A stretch of 64,000 nucleotides of DNA from Streptomyces griseus. Its GTDB lineage: Bacteria > Actinomycetota > Actinomycetes > Streptomycetales > Streptomycetaceae. The number at the start of each line of letters is the position of its first letter. Positions within the stretch are counted from its first letter, which is position 1. Both the position numbers and the translations under genes were made by a program. Location: contig NZ_UAVD01000027.1 of the NCBI RefSeq assembly GCF_900460065.1, forward strand, positions 186,001 through 250,000. Direction: 5' to 3'. The notes beneath the pieces are model-generated. The model searched no databases, was not told where the DNA came from, and saw only the letters and a list, made by a program, of their open reading frames with translations. Below are positions 7,773-16,135 of the stretch, piece after piece.

Positions 7773-9146
7773 TCAGCCGCGCCAGGGCAGCTCCGCCGTG
7801 ACCGTCGTCGGGCCGCCGGCCGGGGAGTCGACCACGAGGACCCCGTCCACGGCGTCCAGCCGCTCCGTCAGCCCCGCCAGGCCGCCGCCCGCGGCCGGTG
7901 ACGCCCCGCCCCGGCCGTTGTCGGTCACCTGGAGCATCAGCCGGTCGGCCGCCCGCCACACGTCGACCGTGGCCCGGGTCGCACGGGCGTGCTTGCTGAT
8001 GTTCTGGAGCAGCTCGGAGACGGTGAAGTACGCGATGCCCTCGATCGCCTGCGCGGGGCGCGAGTCGAGATCCACCTCGACCGTCACGGGCACGGTGCAC
8101 CGGGACGCTATCGCGGAGAGCGCGGCGTCCAGCCCCCGGTCGGTGAGGACGGCGGGATGGATGCCCCGAGCCAGGTCCCGCAGCTCCTGAAGGGCCACCT
8201 TCACCTCGCCATGGGCCTCGTCGACCATGCGGGCCGCGGCCTCGGGGTCGTCGGCGAGCTTCTCCTTCGCCAGGCCCAGATCCATGGCGAGGGCGACCAG
8301 GCGGGCCTGGGCGCCGTCGTGGAGGTCGCGCTCGATCCGGCGGAGGTCGGCGGCTGCGGTGTCCACGACCACGCCCCGGTCCGACTCCAGCTCGGACACC
8401 CGGGAGGCCAGCCGGGACGGCCCCAGCAGACCGGTGACCATCAGCCGGTCCACCGACAGCAGCCCCCGCACGATCCACGGCGCGGCCAGCACGAGCGCCA
8501 GACCGATCGCCCCGGTCACCGCCAGCTCGGCCGGCGAGTCCAGGTACTCCTGGTGGGTACGGTCCCCGTACAGCTGGAGACCGTCCTGGCCGCCGAAGAC
8601 CGGAAAGAGCCAGAACCACAGCGGATACGTCAGCGCCGCCAGGCCGTACGACCAGAACGTGATCGCGACGACGAACGTGAACGTGGCCCACGGGAAGTGC
8701 AGCAGCGCGTACAGCAGGTGCCGCCAGGACACCCCGCTCTTGAGGATCGCGCCCATCCAGGACATCACGCCGCCGGTCTTCCCCCGCACCGGCTCCGGGT
8801 CCGCGACCTCCACCCGCAGCAACCCGCGCGCCCGGTGCCGCTCCAGCGCACCGAAGCCCCGGCAGACGGCGAGACCGACGGCGAGGACCGGTATCCCGAT
8901 GAAGGTGACCAGCAGGCCCGCGCTCAGCGACGTCATGGTGACCGCGAAGACGAACGCCGTCGTGGCGAGCGGGAAGCTCAGCAGCGCGTAGAGCAGCTCG
9001 CGCCAGGTGCGGGCCTCCAGCGGTGCGCGCAGCGGCGCCGGGAGGAAGTGCTTCACCGGGGTCTTCGCCGGTGAGTTCGCCCCGAAGCCGGGGCCGGCAC
9101 CCTGATGCCGCCGGTCCTGCGTGTCCGGTCCGTATGCCGTGGCCAT
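7773..9146 (-). CDS. Sensor histidine kinase (first of two paralogues)
   Basis: 457 residues from ATG at 9146. N-terminal half: about five membrane helices arranged as a duplicated 'sensor' domain (TWRELLYALLSFPLATTAFVFAV and SWRHLLYALLHFPWATFTFVVAI are internal repeats). Then the HisKA_3 box RIERDLHDGAQARLVALAMDLG with the phospho-acceptor His and a GHKL ATPase (ISKHARATRATVDV, VTDNGRGG, GLAGLTERL). It should phosphorylate the NarL-type regulator at 6602-7282. From the DHp domain through the ATPase start it is almost identical in DNA to the kinase at 9374-10555. A longer open frame reads through both genes but is out of phase for the second. Confidence 0.9.
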   Translation of the reverse strand: MATAYGPDTQDRRHQGAGPGFGANSPAKTPVKHFLPAPLRAPLEARTWRELLYALLSFPLATTAFVFAVTMTSLSAGLLVTFIGIPVLAVGLAVCRGFGALERHRARGLLRVEVADPEPVRGKTGGVMSWMGAILKSGVSWRHLLYALLHFPWATFTFVVAITFWSYGLAALTYPLWFWLFPVFGGQDGLQLYGDRTHQEYLDSPAELAVTGAIGLALVLAAPWIVRGLLSVDRLMVTGLLGPSRLASRVSELESDRGVVVDTAAADLRRIERDLHDGAQARLVALAMDLGLAKEKLADDPEAAARMVDEAHGEVKVALQELRDLARGIHPAVLTDRGLDAALSAIASRCTVPVTVEVDLDSRPAQAIEGIAYFTVSELLQNISKHARATRATVDVWRAADRLMLQVTDNGRGGASPAAGGGLAGLTERLDAVDGVLVVDSPAGGPTTVTAELPWRG

Positions 9147-9188
9147 GAGTCCCGTCCGTTCCGTCTCTTCTGTCCGAAGTCTCTCAGT

Positions 9189-9222
9189 GGGCTGTGCGTG
9201 GGGCTGTGCGTAGGGCTGTGGG
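9189..9222. repeat. 12-bp tandem repeat, 2.8 copies
   Basis: GGGCTGTGCGTG, GGGCTGTGCGTA, GGGCTGTGGG run head to tail in the 227-bp gap between the two kinase genes. No function is apparent. Confidence 0.55.
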
Positions 9223-9373
9223 CCTCGCGTGGGCCCGCGCCGCGACGGCGCCGGAGGCGGCCCGTCATCCCCGGACCGTTCTCCCTCAAGGGTCCTGGCC
9301 GGCGGCCTCCCGCACCATGAGGTGCTTCTCCGTATCCACCCGGGGGTTTTCCCCACCCCCGGACGCCGGGCGG

Positions 9374-10555
9374 TCAGGCGGCCGGCCGCGCCGAAGCCCG
9401 ATCGCGCCAGGGCAGCTCGGCGGTGACGGTCGTCGGCCCGCCCTCCGGCGAGTCCAGGACGAACACCCCGTCGACCGCGTCGAGCCGCTCGGCGAGCCCC
9501 GCGAGACCCGTACCGCCGCCCATCCGGGCCCCGCCCCCGCCGTCGTCCGTGACCTGGAGCACCAGCCGGTCCGCCGAACGCCACACGTCGACGGTGGCCG
9601 ACCGTGCGCCGCTGTGCTTGCTGATGTTCTGCAGCAGCTCCGACACGGTGAAGTACGCGATGCCCTCGATGGCCTCCGCCGGCCGTCCCCGAAGCCCCAC
9701 CGACACCTTGACCGGAACCGTGCAGCGGGAGGCGATGGCGGAGAGCGCGGCGTCCAGGCCCCGGTCGGTGAGGACGGCGGGATGGATGCCGCGGGCCAGG
9801 TCCCGCAGCTCCTGAAGGGCCACCTTGATCTCGCCGTGGGCCTCGTCGACCATGCGGGCCGCGGCCTCGGGGTCGTCCGTGAGCTTCTCCTTCGCCAGGC
9901 CGAGCCCCATGGCGAGGGCGACCAGGCGGGCCTGGGCGCCGTCGTGGAGGTCGCGCTCGATCCGGCGGAGGTCGGCGGCGGCGGTGTCCACGACCACGCC
10001 CCGGTCCGACTCCAGCTCGGCGATGCGCCGCTCCAGCTCGTCCGAGGGCGACAGCAGCCCCCGCGCCATCGCCCGGTCCACCGTCGTCAACCCCCGTGTG
10101 ATGAAGGGCAGCACCGGCCACAGGACGAACAGGCCCGCCAGCGTCACCCCGAACGTCAGCACCCCCCACGGCAGCCGGACGAACCCGTACAGCAACGCCC
10201 GCCAGCCCACCGGGTCCTTGAGCCCCGCCCACAGCCGGACGAACACCCCCTGCCCCTGATGACCCCGGGCCAGCGGACTCGGCTCCTCGACCCGTACGCC
10301 CAGCATCCGCCTCGCCCGCCACCGCTCCACCCGGCCCAGCAGCCGTCCCCCCTGGAGCCCGCCGACCAGCAGCGGCAGCCCGATCACGGTGACGGAGAGC
10401 CCGGCGCCGACCGCGACCACGAGAACCGCGTAGACGAACCCGAGGACGGCGATCGGCAGGTTGGCGAGCAGATACGCGACCTCCCGCCAGGCCCACCGGT
10501 CGAGGGCGAAGCGGGCGGGCGGCAGCCGGTCGGGATCCGGCACGGAAGGGCTCAT
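9374..10555 (-). CDS. Sensor histidine kinase (second paralogue)
   Basis: 393 residues. The ATG at 10555 is preferred over the one six bases upstream because GGGGGT then lies at a normal six-base distance. Membrane sensor region (WREVAYLLANLPIAVLGFVYAVLVVAVGAGL; WRALLYGFVRLPWGVLTFGVTLAGLFV), DHp box DLHDGAQARLVALAMGLGLAKEKL and GHKL ATPase (VTDDGGGG, GLAGLAERLDAVDGVF). The first half differs substantially from its neighbour while the catalytic half is nearly identical, so the two probably sense different signals and feed the same response regulator. Divergent from the nuo operon. Confidence 0.9.
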   Translation of the reverse strand: MSPSVPDPDRLPPARFALDRWAWREVAYLLANLPIAVLGFVYAVLVVAVGAGLSVTVIGLPLLVGGLQGGRLLGRVERWRARRMLGVRVEEPSPLARGHQGQGVFVRLWAGLKDPVGWRALLYGFVRLPWGVLTFGVTLAGLFVLWPVLPFITRGLTTVDRAMARGLLSPSDELERRIAELESDRGVVVDTAAADLRRIERDLHDGAQARLVALAMGLGLAKEKLTDDPEAAARMVDEAHGEIKVALQELRDLARGIHPAVLTDRGLDAALSAIASRCTVPVKVSVGLRGRPAEAIEGIAYFTVSELLQNISKHSGARSATVDVWRSADRLVLQVTDDGGGGARMGGGTGLAGLAERLDAVDGVFVLDSPEGGPTTVTAELPWRDRASARPAA

Positions 10556-10615
10556 GGTCATACCCCCAGCCTGCCGCGCGGCACCCGCGCACACCATGGG
10601 GTTCATGGGTGGGGT

Positions 10616-10637
10616 GAGGTAGGGGTAACCCCACCTC
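10616..10637. promoter_or_regulatory. Extended inverted repeat between kinase and nuoA
   Basis: GAGGT-A-GGGGT-A-ACCCC-ACCTC: nested arms that pair except for one extra A, centred about 120 bp upstream of nuoA and 60 bp upstream of the divergent kinase start. Placement fits an operator for the NarL-type regulator or another regulator of nuo. The binding protein is unknown. Confidence 0.45.
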
Positions 10638-10747
10638 ATGCCCGACGCGGCTGCTTACGCTCCGTTTATCAGGCCCTAGACTCCCGTGCGTACAGAACGG
10701 AACAGGTACACGGGACAGATGCGGACGACGAGGATCGAGGGGCGGAC

Positions 10748-11290
10748 GTGACCGACGTTACGGACGTGACCGGCGTGGCGGACGTGACCCGCGTGGCGGA
10801 CGCGGTGGACCTGAGCGGCGTGCCCGGCGCATCCGGGGATCCCGGGGTGTCGGGGATCGCGGGGGCCTCAGGCGGGTCGGGGATGCCGGGCGTTCCGGTG
10901 GACGCGCCCACCGCACTCGCCTCGGAGTTCTTCCAGAGCTATTCGGTCATCGGCCTGCTCGCCCTGGTCGGCGTCCTGTTCGTCGCCGTGGCCTTCGGAG
11001 CCGGGCGACTGCTGCGCCCCGTCGTCCCCACCCCGGAGAAGCTCCTCACCTACGAATGCGGCGTCGACCCGGTCGGCGAGGGCTGGGCGCACACCCAGGT
11101 CCGCTACTACGTCTACGCCTTCCTGTACGTGATCTTCGCCGTCGACTCCATCTTCCTGTTCCCGTGGGCCACGGTGTTCGCGGCGCCCGGATACGGCGCG
11201 ACGACCCTGGTCGAAATGTTCGTCTTCCTCGGCTTCCTGGCCGTGGGACTGCTCTACGCATGGAAGAAGGGCGTTCTCGCATGGGCCTGA
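10748..11290 (+). CDS. nuoA: NADH-quinone oxidoreductase subunit A (second-type complex I)
   Basis: 180 residues from a GTG at 10748 with GAGGGG upstream. The NuoA body starts at about residue 60 (EFFQSYSVIGLLALVGVLFVAVAFGAGRLL) and has three membrane helices and the family motif KLLTYECGVDPVGEGW followed by RYYVYAFLYVIFAVD. The Cys-Gly-Val-Asp loop shapes the quinone entry. The first 55 residues are a low-complexity Val-Ala-Asp-Thr / Gly-Ser-Pro run not seen in typical NuoA (about 120-140 residues), so translation may start later. First gene of the nuoABCHIJKLMN operon; its stop overlaps nuoB by 10 bp. Confidence 0.85.
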   Translation: MTDVTDVTGVADVTRVADAVDLSGVPGASGDPGVSGIAGASGGSGMPGVPVDAPTALASEFFQSYSVIGLLALVGVLFVAVAFGAGRLLRPVVPTPEKLLTYECGVDPVGEGWAHTQVRYYVYAFLYVIFAVDSIFLFPWATVFAAPGYGATTLVEMFVFLGFLAVGLLYAWKKGVLAWA

Positions 11291-11988
11291 CGAGCCGGCC
11301 GACCCCCGCGTCGCGGCAGCCCGCGTCCCCGCCCCCCGCTGACCCGGTCCTCCTTCCCGAGCCCAAGCGCCTCGGCGTGCTCTCGCGGCTCGCACCGGAG
11401 CCGATGAAGGTCGTCCTCAACTGGGGCCGCCGCTACAGCCTCTGGGTCTTCAACTTCGGACTCGCCTGCTGCGCCATCGAGTTCATCGCCGCGTCCATGG
11501 CCCGCCACGACTTCATCCGGCTCGGCGTGATCCCGTTCGCCCCCGGCCCCCGCCAGGCCGACCTCATGATCGTCTCCGGCACGGTGACGGACAAGATGGC
11601 CCCGGCGGTGAAGCGGCTCTACGAGCAGATGCCCGAACCGAAGTACGTCATCTCCTTCGGCGCCTGCTCCAACTGCGGCGGCCCCTACTGGGACTCGTAC
11701 TCCGTGACCAAGGGCGTCGACCAGATCATCCCCGTCGATGTGTACGTACCCGGCTGCCCGCCCCGGCCCGAGGCGCTGCTCCAGGGCATTCTCAAGCTCC
11801 AGGAGAAGATCGCGCGCGAATCCCTCGCCGAGCGGTACGCCACCGGGGCCACGGGCGGGGGCCCGTCCACCGACGCCCTGCGCAGCGGCCTGGTCGCCGC
11901 GCCGACGGCTCCGGGTCCGACGGCTCCGGCCTCGACGGCTCCCGGTCCGACGGCTCCGGCCCCGACACAGGACGAGGAGCGGCGATGA
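11281..11988 (+). CDS. nuoB: NADH-quinone oxidoreductase subunit B
   Basis: 235 residues. All four cysteines for the N2 [4Fe-4S] cluster are present: the adjacent pair in FGLACCAIEF, one in FGACSNCGGPYWD, and one in VYVPGCPPRPEAL. NuoB hands electrons from N2 to quinone at the interface with NuoD and NuoH. The C-terminal 45 residues are a repetitive APTAPGPTAPA-type tail. Translationally linked to nuoA and nuoC. The partner NuoD is not encoded in this operon. Confidence 0.95.
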   Translation: MGLTSRPTPASRQPASPPPADPVLLPEPKRLGVLSRLAPEPMKVVLNWGRRYSLWVFNFGLACCAIEFIAASMARHDFIRLGVIPFAPGPRQADLMIVSGTVTDKMAPAVKRLYEQMPEPKYVISFGACSNCGGPYWDSYSVTKGVDQIIPVDVYVPGCPPRPEALLQGILKLQEKIARESLAERYATGATGGGPSTDALRSGLVAAPTAPGPTAPASTAPGPTAPAPTQDEERR

Positions 11989-13454
11989 GCACCAGCGACG
12001 ACCCGTACGCGGCATCCGGGGCGTCCGGGGCCGAGGCCTACGACAGCCTGCCGGACGGGGTCGCCGACGTGTTCGGCGCCGAGGCCACGGCGGAGTCCGC
12101 GTACGACCTGCTGACCGTCGACGTCCCCGCCGCCGACTGGCTCACCGCGCTGCGGACCGCCCGCGACGAGCTCGGGTGCAGCTACTTCGACTGGCTCAGC
12201 GCCGTGGACGAACCGGGCGTCGGCTTCCGCGTCTGCGCCCATGTCGCGGCCCTGGGCACGGGTGCGGTGCGGCGGCTGATGGTCCGCACGACCGTGCCGC
12301 ACGACGCGGCGGTCCTGCCCAGCGCCATCGACGTCTACGCGGGCGCCGCGTGGCACGAGCGCGAGACGCACGAGATGTTCGGGGTGGCGTTCGACGGCCA
12401 CCCGCACCTCGTGCCGCTGCTCCTGCCGGAAGGCTTCGAGGGCCACCCGCTGCGCAAGGACTTCGTCCTGGCCGCGCGCGTCGCCAAGGCCTGGCCCGGG
12501 GCGAAGGAACCGGGGGAGCCGGCGGAGGGACACGCCGGTCCCCAGCGCCGCGCGATGCTCCCGCCCGGGGTCCCCGACCCGAACGAATGGGGCCCGATGA
12601 AGGGCCGGCTCCCCCCGGCCGCCGCCCGCCCGGGCCGAGCCGCCCGACCCGCGGCCGACCGCCCGCCCCGCCGCACCCGCACCGCGGGCGAGGGCTCGGC
12701 GGCCCAACGCGCCACGGCCCCGGGCCCGGAGGCGACCGGCGCGGGCGCCGCCCCGGAGACGGCCGGTCCGGAAACCTCCACGGCGCCCGGTGCGCAGGCC
12801 CCCACTCCCACGACGCGGGAGGCCGCAGCGGCACCGCAGACCCCTGCCGCACCCGGGACCCCCGCGGCGGCCCGCCCGCGCCGGTCCCGGTCGGCGTCGG
12901 ACGGCTCGGCGAGCCAGCAGCCGCCCGCCGACGCTCCCGCAGAGACCTCAGCCGCCCCGGCACGCCGGTCCCGGTCGGCGTCGGACGGTTCGGCGAGCCA
13001 GCGCGCGGAGCCGGACGAGCCGGGGGCCACGCCCGCCCGGCCCGCCCGCCGTTCCCGGTCGGCGTCCGACGGCTCGGCCGGTCAGCGTTCCGGGCCGGGC
13101 GAGTCGCCCGCGTCCCCGACGTCCGGACCGCGCCGGTCCCGTTCGGCCTCCGAAGGCTCGGCCAGTCAGCGATCGGCGTCCGACGCGCCCGAGGGCCCGC
13201 CGCCGCGTCCGCCCCGGGTGCGCAGCACGGACGCCCCGTGGCACGACGCGCGGCCGGCCTTCGACGAACCGGAGGGCCCGGAGGCCGCGTCTCCGGACGC
13301 GTCCTCGCGGCCCCTCCGGCGCAACGCTCCGGACCCGAGCGACGCCCCGGACCCCAGCGACCAGCCCGCCCCCGACAAGCAGCCCCCCGGCCCGGACCAC
13401 CCCAGCCCGGACCATCCCGCCCCAGACCACCCCGCCGGAGGCGATCCCGAGTGA
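11985..13454 (+). CDS. nuoC: NADH-quinone oxidoreductase subunit C with long repetitive tail
   Basis: 489 residues, far longer than an ordinary NuoC (about 200-240). The NuoC fold occupies residues 20-190, including YFDWLSAVDEPG and the signature WHERETHEMFGVAFDGHPHLVPLLLPEGFEGHPLRKDF. From about residue 195 it becomes a disordered Pro/Ala/Arg/Ser tail with at least five near-repeats of RRSRSASDGSASQ (DNA about 12875-13175), ending in PDxPxPDHP repeats. It is not a NuoCD fusion: no NuoD sequence is present. The tail lacks an obvious role. It overlaps nuoH by 4 bp. Confidence 0.9.
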   Translation: MSTSDDPYAASGASGAEAYDSLPDGVADVFGAEATAESAYDLLTVDVPAADWLTALRTARDELGCSYFDWLSAVDEPGVGFRVCAHVAALGTGAVRRLMVRTTVPHDAAVLPSAIDVYAGAAWHERETHEMFGVAFDGHPHLVPLLLPEGFEGHPLRKDFVLAARVAKAWPGAKEPGEPAEGHAGPQRRAMLPPGVPDPNEWGPMKGRLPPAAARPGRAARPAADRPPRRTRTAGEGSAAQRATAPGPEATGAGAAPETAGPETSTAPGAQAPTPTTREAAAAPQTPAAPGTPAAARPRRSRSASDGSASQQPPADAPAETSAAPARRSRSASDGSASQRAEPDEPGATPARPARRSRSASDGSAGQRSGPGESPASPTSGPRRSRSASEGSASQRSASDAPEGPPPRPPRVRSTDAPWHDARPAFDEPEGPEAASPDASSRPLRRNAPDPSDAPDPSDQPAPDKQPPGPDHPSPDHPAPDHPAGGDPE

Positions 13455-14419
13455 ACGACGTGTCCGACGTCGCCCTCCGTCTGGCCATCGTCTTCGTCGT
13501 GTTCCTGGTCGCCCCCCTCCTCGTGGGGCAGACGGAACACAAGGTGATGGCCCACATGCAGGGCCGCCTGGGCCCCATGTACGCGGGCGGCTTCCACGGC
13601 TGGGCCCAGCTCGTCGCGGACGGTGTGAAGTTCGCGCAGAAGGAGGACGTGGTCCCGGCCGCCGCCGACCGCCGCGTCTTCCAGCTCGCCCCCGCCGTCG
13701 CCCTCCTCCCGTACCTCCTCGTCCTCGTGGTCATCCCCGTCGGCCCCGGTGACGGGGCGGTCGGCCAGGCGGTCGACGCGGGGATCTTCTTCGTGCTCGC
13801 CGTCATGGGCATCGGCGTCCTCGGCTCGCTCATGGCGGGCTGGGCCTCCGCCAACAAGTTCTCCCTCCTCGGCGGCCTCCGCACCGCCGCGCAGCTCCTC
13901 TCCTACGAGCTGCCGATGCTCCTGACCGCCGCCTCCGTGGCCATGGCGGCCGGAACGGTCTCGCTCACCGGCATCCTCGACGCCTTCGCGTGGTGGTGGC
14001 TGCCCTGGCAGATCGTCGGCGCCCTGGTCTTCTTCGTGGCCGGTCTCGCCGAACTCCAGCGCCCGCCCTTCGACATGCCGGTGGCCGACTCCGAGATCAT
14101 CTTCGGCGCGTACACCGAGTACACCGGGCTGCGCTTCGCCCTGTTCCTGCTCGCCGAGTACGCGGGCATCGTCGTCCTGTGCGCCCTGACCACCGTCCTG
14201 TTCCTGGGCGGCTGGCACGGCCCGTTCGGCGCCGACGGGCTCGGCTGGCTCTGGACCGTCCTGAAGACCGCCCTCCTCGCGTTCGTCGTCATCTGGCTGC
14301 GCGTCAGCTATCCGCGTCTGCGTGAGGACCAGTTGCAGAAGCTCGCCTGGACCACCCTCGTCCCGCTCGCTCTCGCGCAGATCGCGCTCACCGGCATCGT
14401 GAAGGTGGCGATCAACTGA
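13451..14419 (+). CDS. nuoH: NADH-quinone oxidoreductase subunit H
   Basis: 322 residues from GTG at 13451 (GTGA overlap with nuoC). Eight-helix membrane subunit that forms the quinone chamber. Conserved blocks: TEHKVMAHMQGRLGPMYAG, LVADGVKFAQKEDVVP, GGLRTAAQLLSYELPM, AGLAELQRPPFDMPVADSE and FGAYTEYTGLRFALFLLAEY, which carry the glutamates and arginines lining the Q site. Normal family length is about 325-420, so this is a compact form. Confidence 0.95.
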   Translation: MNDVSDVALRLAIVFVVFLVAPLLVGQTEHKVMAHMQGRLGPMYAGGFHGWAQLVADGVKFAQKEDVVPAAADRRVFQLAPAVALLPYLLVLVVIPVGPGDGAVGQAVDAGIFFVLAVMGIGVLGSLMAGWASANKFSLLGGLRTAAQLLSYELPMLLTAASVAMAAGTVSLTGILDAFAWWWLPWQIVGALVFFVAGLAELQRPPFDMPVADSEIIFGAYTEYTGLRFALFLLAEYAGIVVLCALTTVLFLGGWHGPFGADGLGWLWTVLKTALLAFVVIWLRVSYPRLREDQLQKLAWTTLVPLALAQIALTGIVKVAIN

Positions 14420-15006
14420 TGCCCCCGATCCCCGGCTCGGGCCTCGCCAAAGGCCTCGCCGTCACCCTGCGCACGATGACGAGGAAGACCGTCACCGCGC
14501 AGTACCCGGACGCCCAGCCCGAACTCCCGCCCCGCTCCCGCGGCGTCATCGGGCTGTTCGAGGAGAACTGCACGGTCTGCATGCTCTGCGCCCGTGAGTG
14601 CCCCGACTGGTGCATCTACATCGACTCCCACAAGGAGACGTCGCCGCCCGCCGCCCCCGGCGGCCGTGAGCGCAGCCGCAACGTCCTCGACCGTTTCGCC
14701 ATCGACTTCTCCCTCTGCATGTACTGCGGTATCTGCATCGAGGTGTGCCCGTTCGACGCACTGTTCTGGTCGCCCGAGTTCGAGTACGCGGAGACCGACA
14801 TCCACGAACTCACCCACGAGCGCGACAAGCTCCGCGAGTGGATGTGGACCGTGCCGGAGCCGCCCGCCCTCGACCCCGGCGCCGAGGAACCGAAGGAGAT
14901 CGCCGCAGCCCGCAAGGCAGCGGACAAGCTCGCCGCCCAACGCGCACAGGAGCAGCGGGAGCAGCAGGAGCGGAATCAGGCAGACGAGAAGGGGGGAACC
15001 CCGTGA
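14419..15006 (+). CDS. nuoI: NADH-quinone oxidoreductase subunit I (8Fe ferredoxin)
   Basis: 195 residues, with two CxxCxxCxxxCP motifs (CTVCMLCARECP and CMYCGICIEVCP) for clusters N6a and N6b. In a complex without NuoEFG these clusters would be the natural entry point for electrons from a ferredoxin. C-terminal 60 residues are a charged Glu/Ala/Gln tail. Overlaps nuoH by one base (TGATG). Confidence 0.95.
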   Translation: MPPIPGSGLAKGLAVTLRTMTRKTVTAQYPDAQPELPPRSRGVIGLFEENCTVCMLCARECPDWCIYIDSHKETSPPAAPGGRERSRNVLDRFAIDFSLCMYCGICIEVCPFDALFWSPEFEYAETDIHELTHERDKLREWMWTVPEPPALDPGAEEPKEIAAARKAADKLAAQRAQEQREQQERNQADEKGGTP

Positions 15007-15689
15007 TGCCGCTCAGCACCGCGGCCGGCGCCACCGCGAGCGCCACCATGGGCACCACCGTCGCGTCCGCCGGCGACCACCCCGGTTTCCTCTCCCCGTC
15101 CGGCGTCGAGATCGCGTTCCTCCTCGTCGGCCTCGTCACCCTCGGCGCCGCCGTCATCACCGTCACGACCAGGCAACTGGTGCACGCCGCGCTCTGGCTC
15201 GTCGTGGCGCTCGGCGGACTGGCCGTCGAGTACCTCCTGCTCACCGCGGAGTTCATCGCCTGGGTCCAGGTGCTGATCTACGTCGGTTCCGTCGTCGTCC
15301 TCCTCCTCTTCGGCCTGATGCTCACCCGGGCCCCCATCGGCCGCTCCCCGGACGCCGATTCGGGCAATCGGTGGGTCGCCCTCGGAGTGGCCGCCGCCGC
15401 GGCGACGGCCCTCGTCTGGGTCGTGGTCGACGCCTTCCGCACCACCTGGATCGATCTCGACGGGCCGGCCCAGGGCTCCACCGAGGTCACCGGCGCGTTC
15501 CTGTTCCGGAACTGGGTGCTGCCCTTCGAGGCGCTCTCCGTCCTGCTCCTCGCCGCCCTCGTCGGCGCGATCGTCCTGTCCCGCAAACACGACACGGACA
15601 CCACGGTCCGCCCCGGCCCGTCCGGCTCACCCCGCTCACCCGGCCCGTCCGGCTCATCGGGCCCGTCCGGCAAGGAGGAGCGGAGCTGA
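15006..15689 (+). CDS. nuoJ: NADH-quinone oxidoreductase subunit J
   Basis: About 227 residues; an in-frame GTG three bases earlier (15003) is equally possible. Five membrane helices, with the diagnostic block HAALWLVVALGGLAVEYLLLTAEFIAWVQVLIYVGSVVVLLLF; the Glu in AEFIAWVQ and the pi-bulge helix are part of the proton path. Ends in a Pro/Ser/Gly-rich hydrophilic tail. Confidence 0.93.
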   Translation: MPLSTAAGATASATMGTTVASAGDHPGFLSPSGVEIAFLLVGLVTLGAAVITVTTRQLVHAALWLVVALGGLAVEYLLLTAEFIAWVQVLIYVGSVVVLLLFGLMLTRAPIGRSPDADSGNRWVALGVAAAAATALVWVVVDAFRTTWIDLDGPAQGSTEVTGAFLFRNWVLPFEALSVLLLAALVGAIVLSRKHDTDTTVRPGPSGSPRSPGPSGSSGPSGKEERS

Positions 15690-16135
15690 TGCACCTCGCC
15701 TATCCCGCCGTGCTCGCCGCCCTCCTCTTCTGCGTCGGCCTCTACGGCGTCCTCGCCCGCCGCAACGCGATCCTCGTCCTGATGTCCGTCGAGCTCATGC
15801 TCAACGCCGTCAACCTCAACCTCGTCGCCTTCGACGTCTGGCTCCGCGACACCCTCCACTCCGGCCAGGCGCTCACCCTCTTCACCATCGCCATCGCCGC
15901 CGCCGAGATCGGCATCGGTCTCGCGATCGTCCTGGCCGTCTACCGTAACCGGGGCACCTCCGCCATCGACCGGCTCCGCGACACCGCCGAGACCGACGCG
16001 GCGGAGACACTCCCCGACGACGCCGGGACCGGCCCGTCCGGGACCGACGCCGCCCCGAACGGCGACACCACGACGGCCACCGGCCGACCGGGCGACAACG
16101 CGGGGAAGAACAAGAAGGCAGAGGCCACCAGGTGA
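15689..16135 (+). CDS. nuoK: NADH-quinone oxidoreductase subunit K
   Basis: 148 residues. Three membrane helices in the first 95 residues with the two conserved membrane glutamates, E35 in SVELMLNAVNLNLV and E73 in AAEIGIGLAIVLAVYRN, needed for proton translocation. A roughly 50-residue charged tail extends beyond the usual NuoK length of about 100. One-base overlap with nuoJ. Confidence 0.95.
   Translation: MHLAYPAVLAALLFCVGLYGVLARRNAILVLMSVELMLNAVNLNLVAFDVWLRDTLHSGQALTLFTIAIAAAEIGIGLAIVLAVYRNRGTSAIDRLRDTAETDAAETLPDDAGTGPSGTDAAPNGDTTTATGRPGDNAGKNKKAEATR

Noticed and set aside
7773..10634. One continuous open frame of 953 codons spanning both histidine kinase genes
   Set aside because: Only the first half reads as kinase in this frame. 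The second kinase is read correctly in another frame with its own start and stop; the long frame is a by-product of high GC.
11985..13454. NuoCD fusion
   Set aside because: The length suggested it, but residues after 195 are Arg/Ser/Pro repeats, with none of the NuoD motifs.
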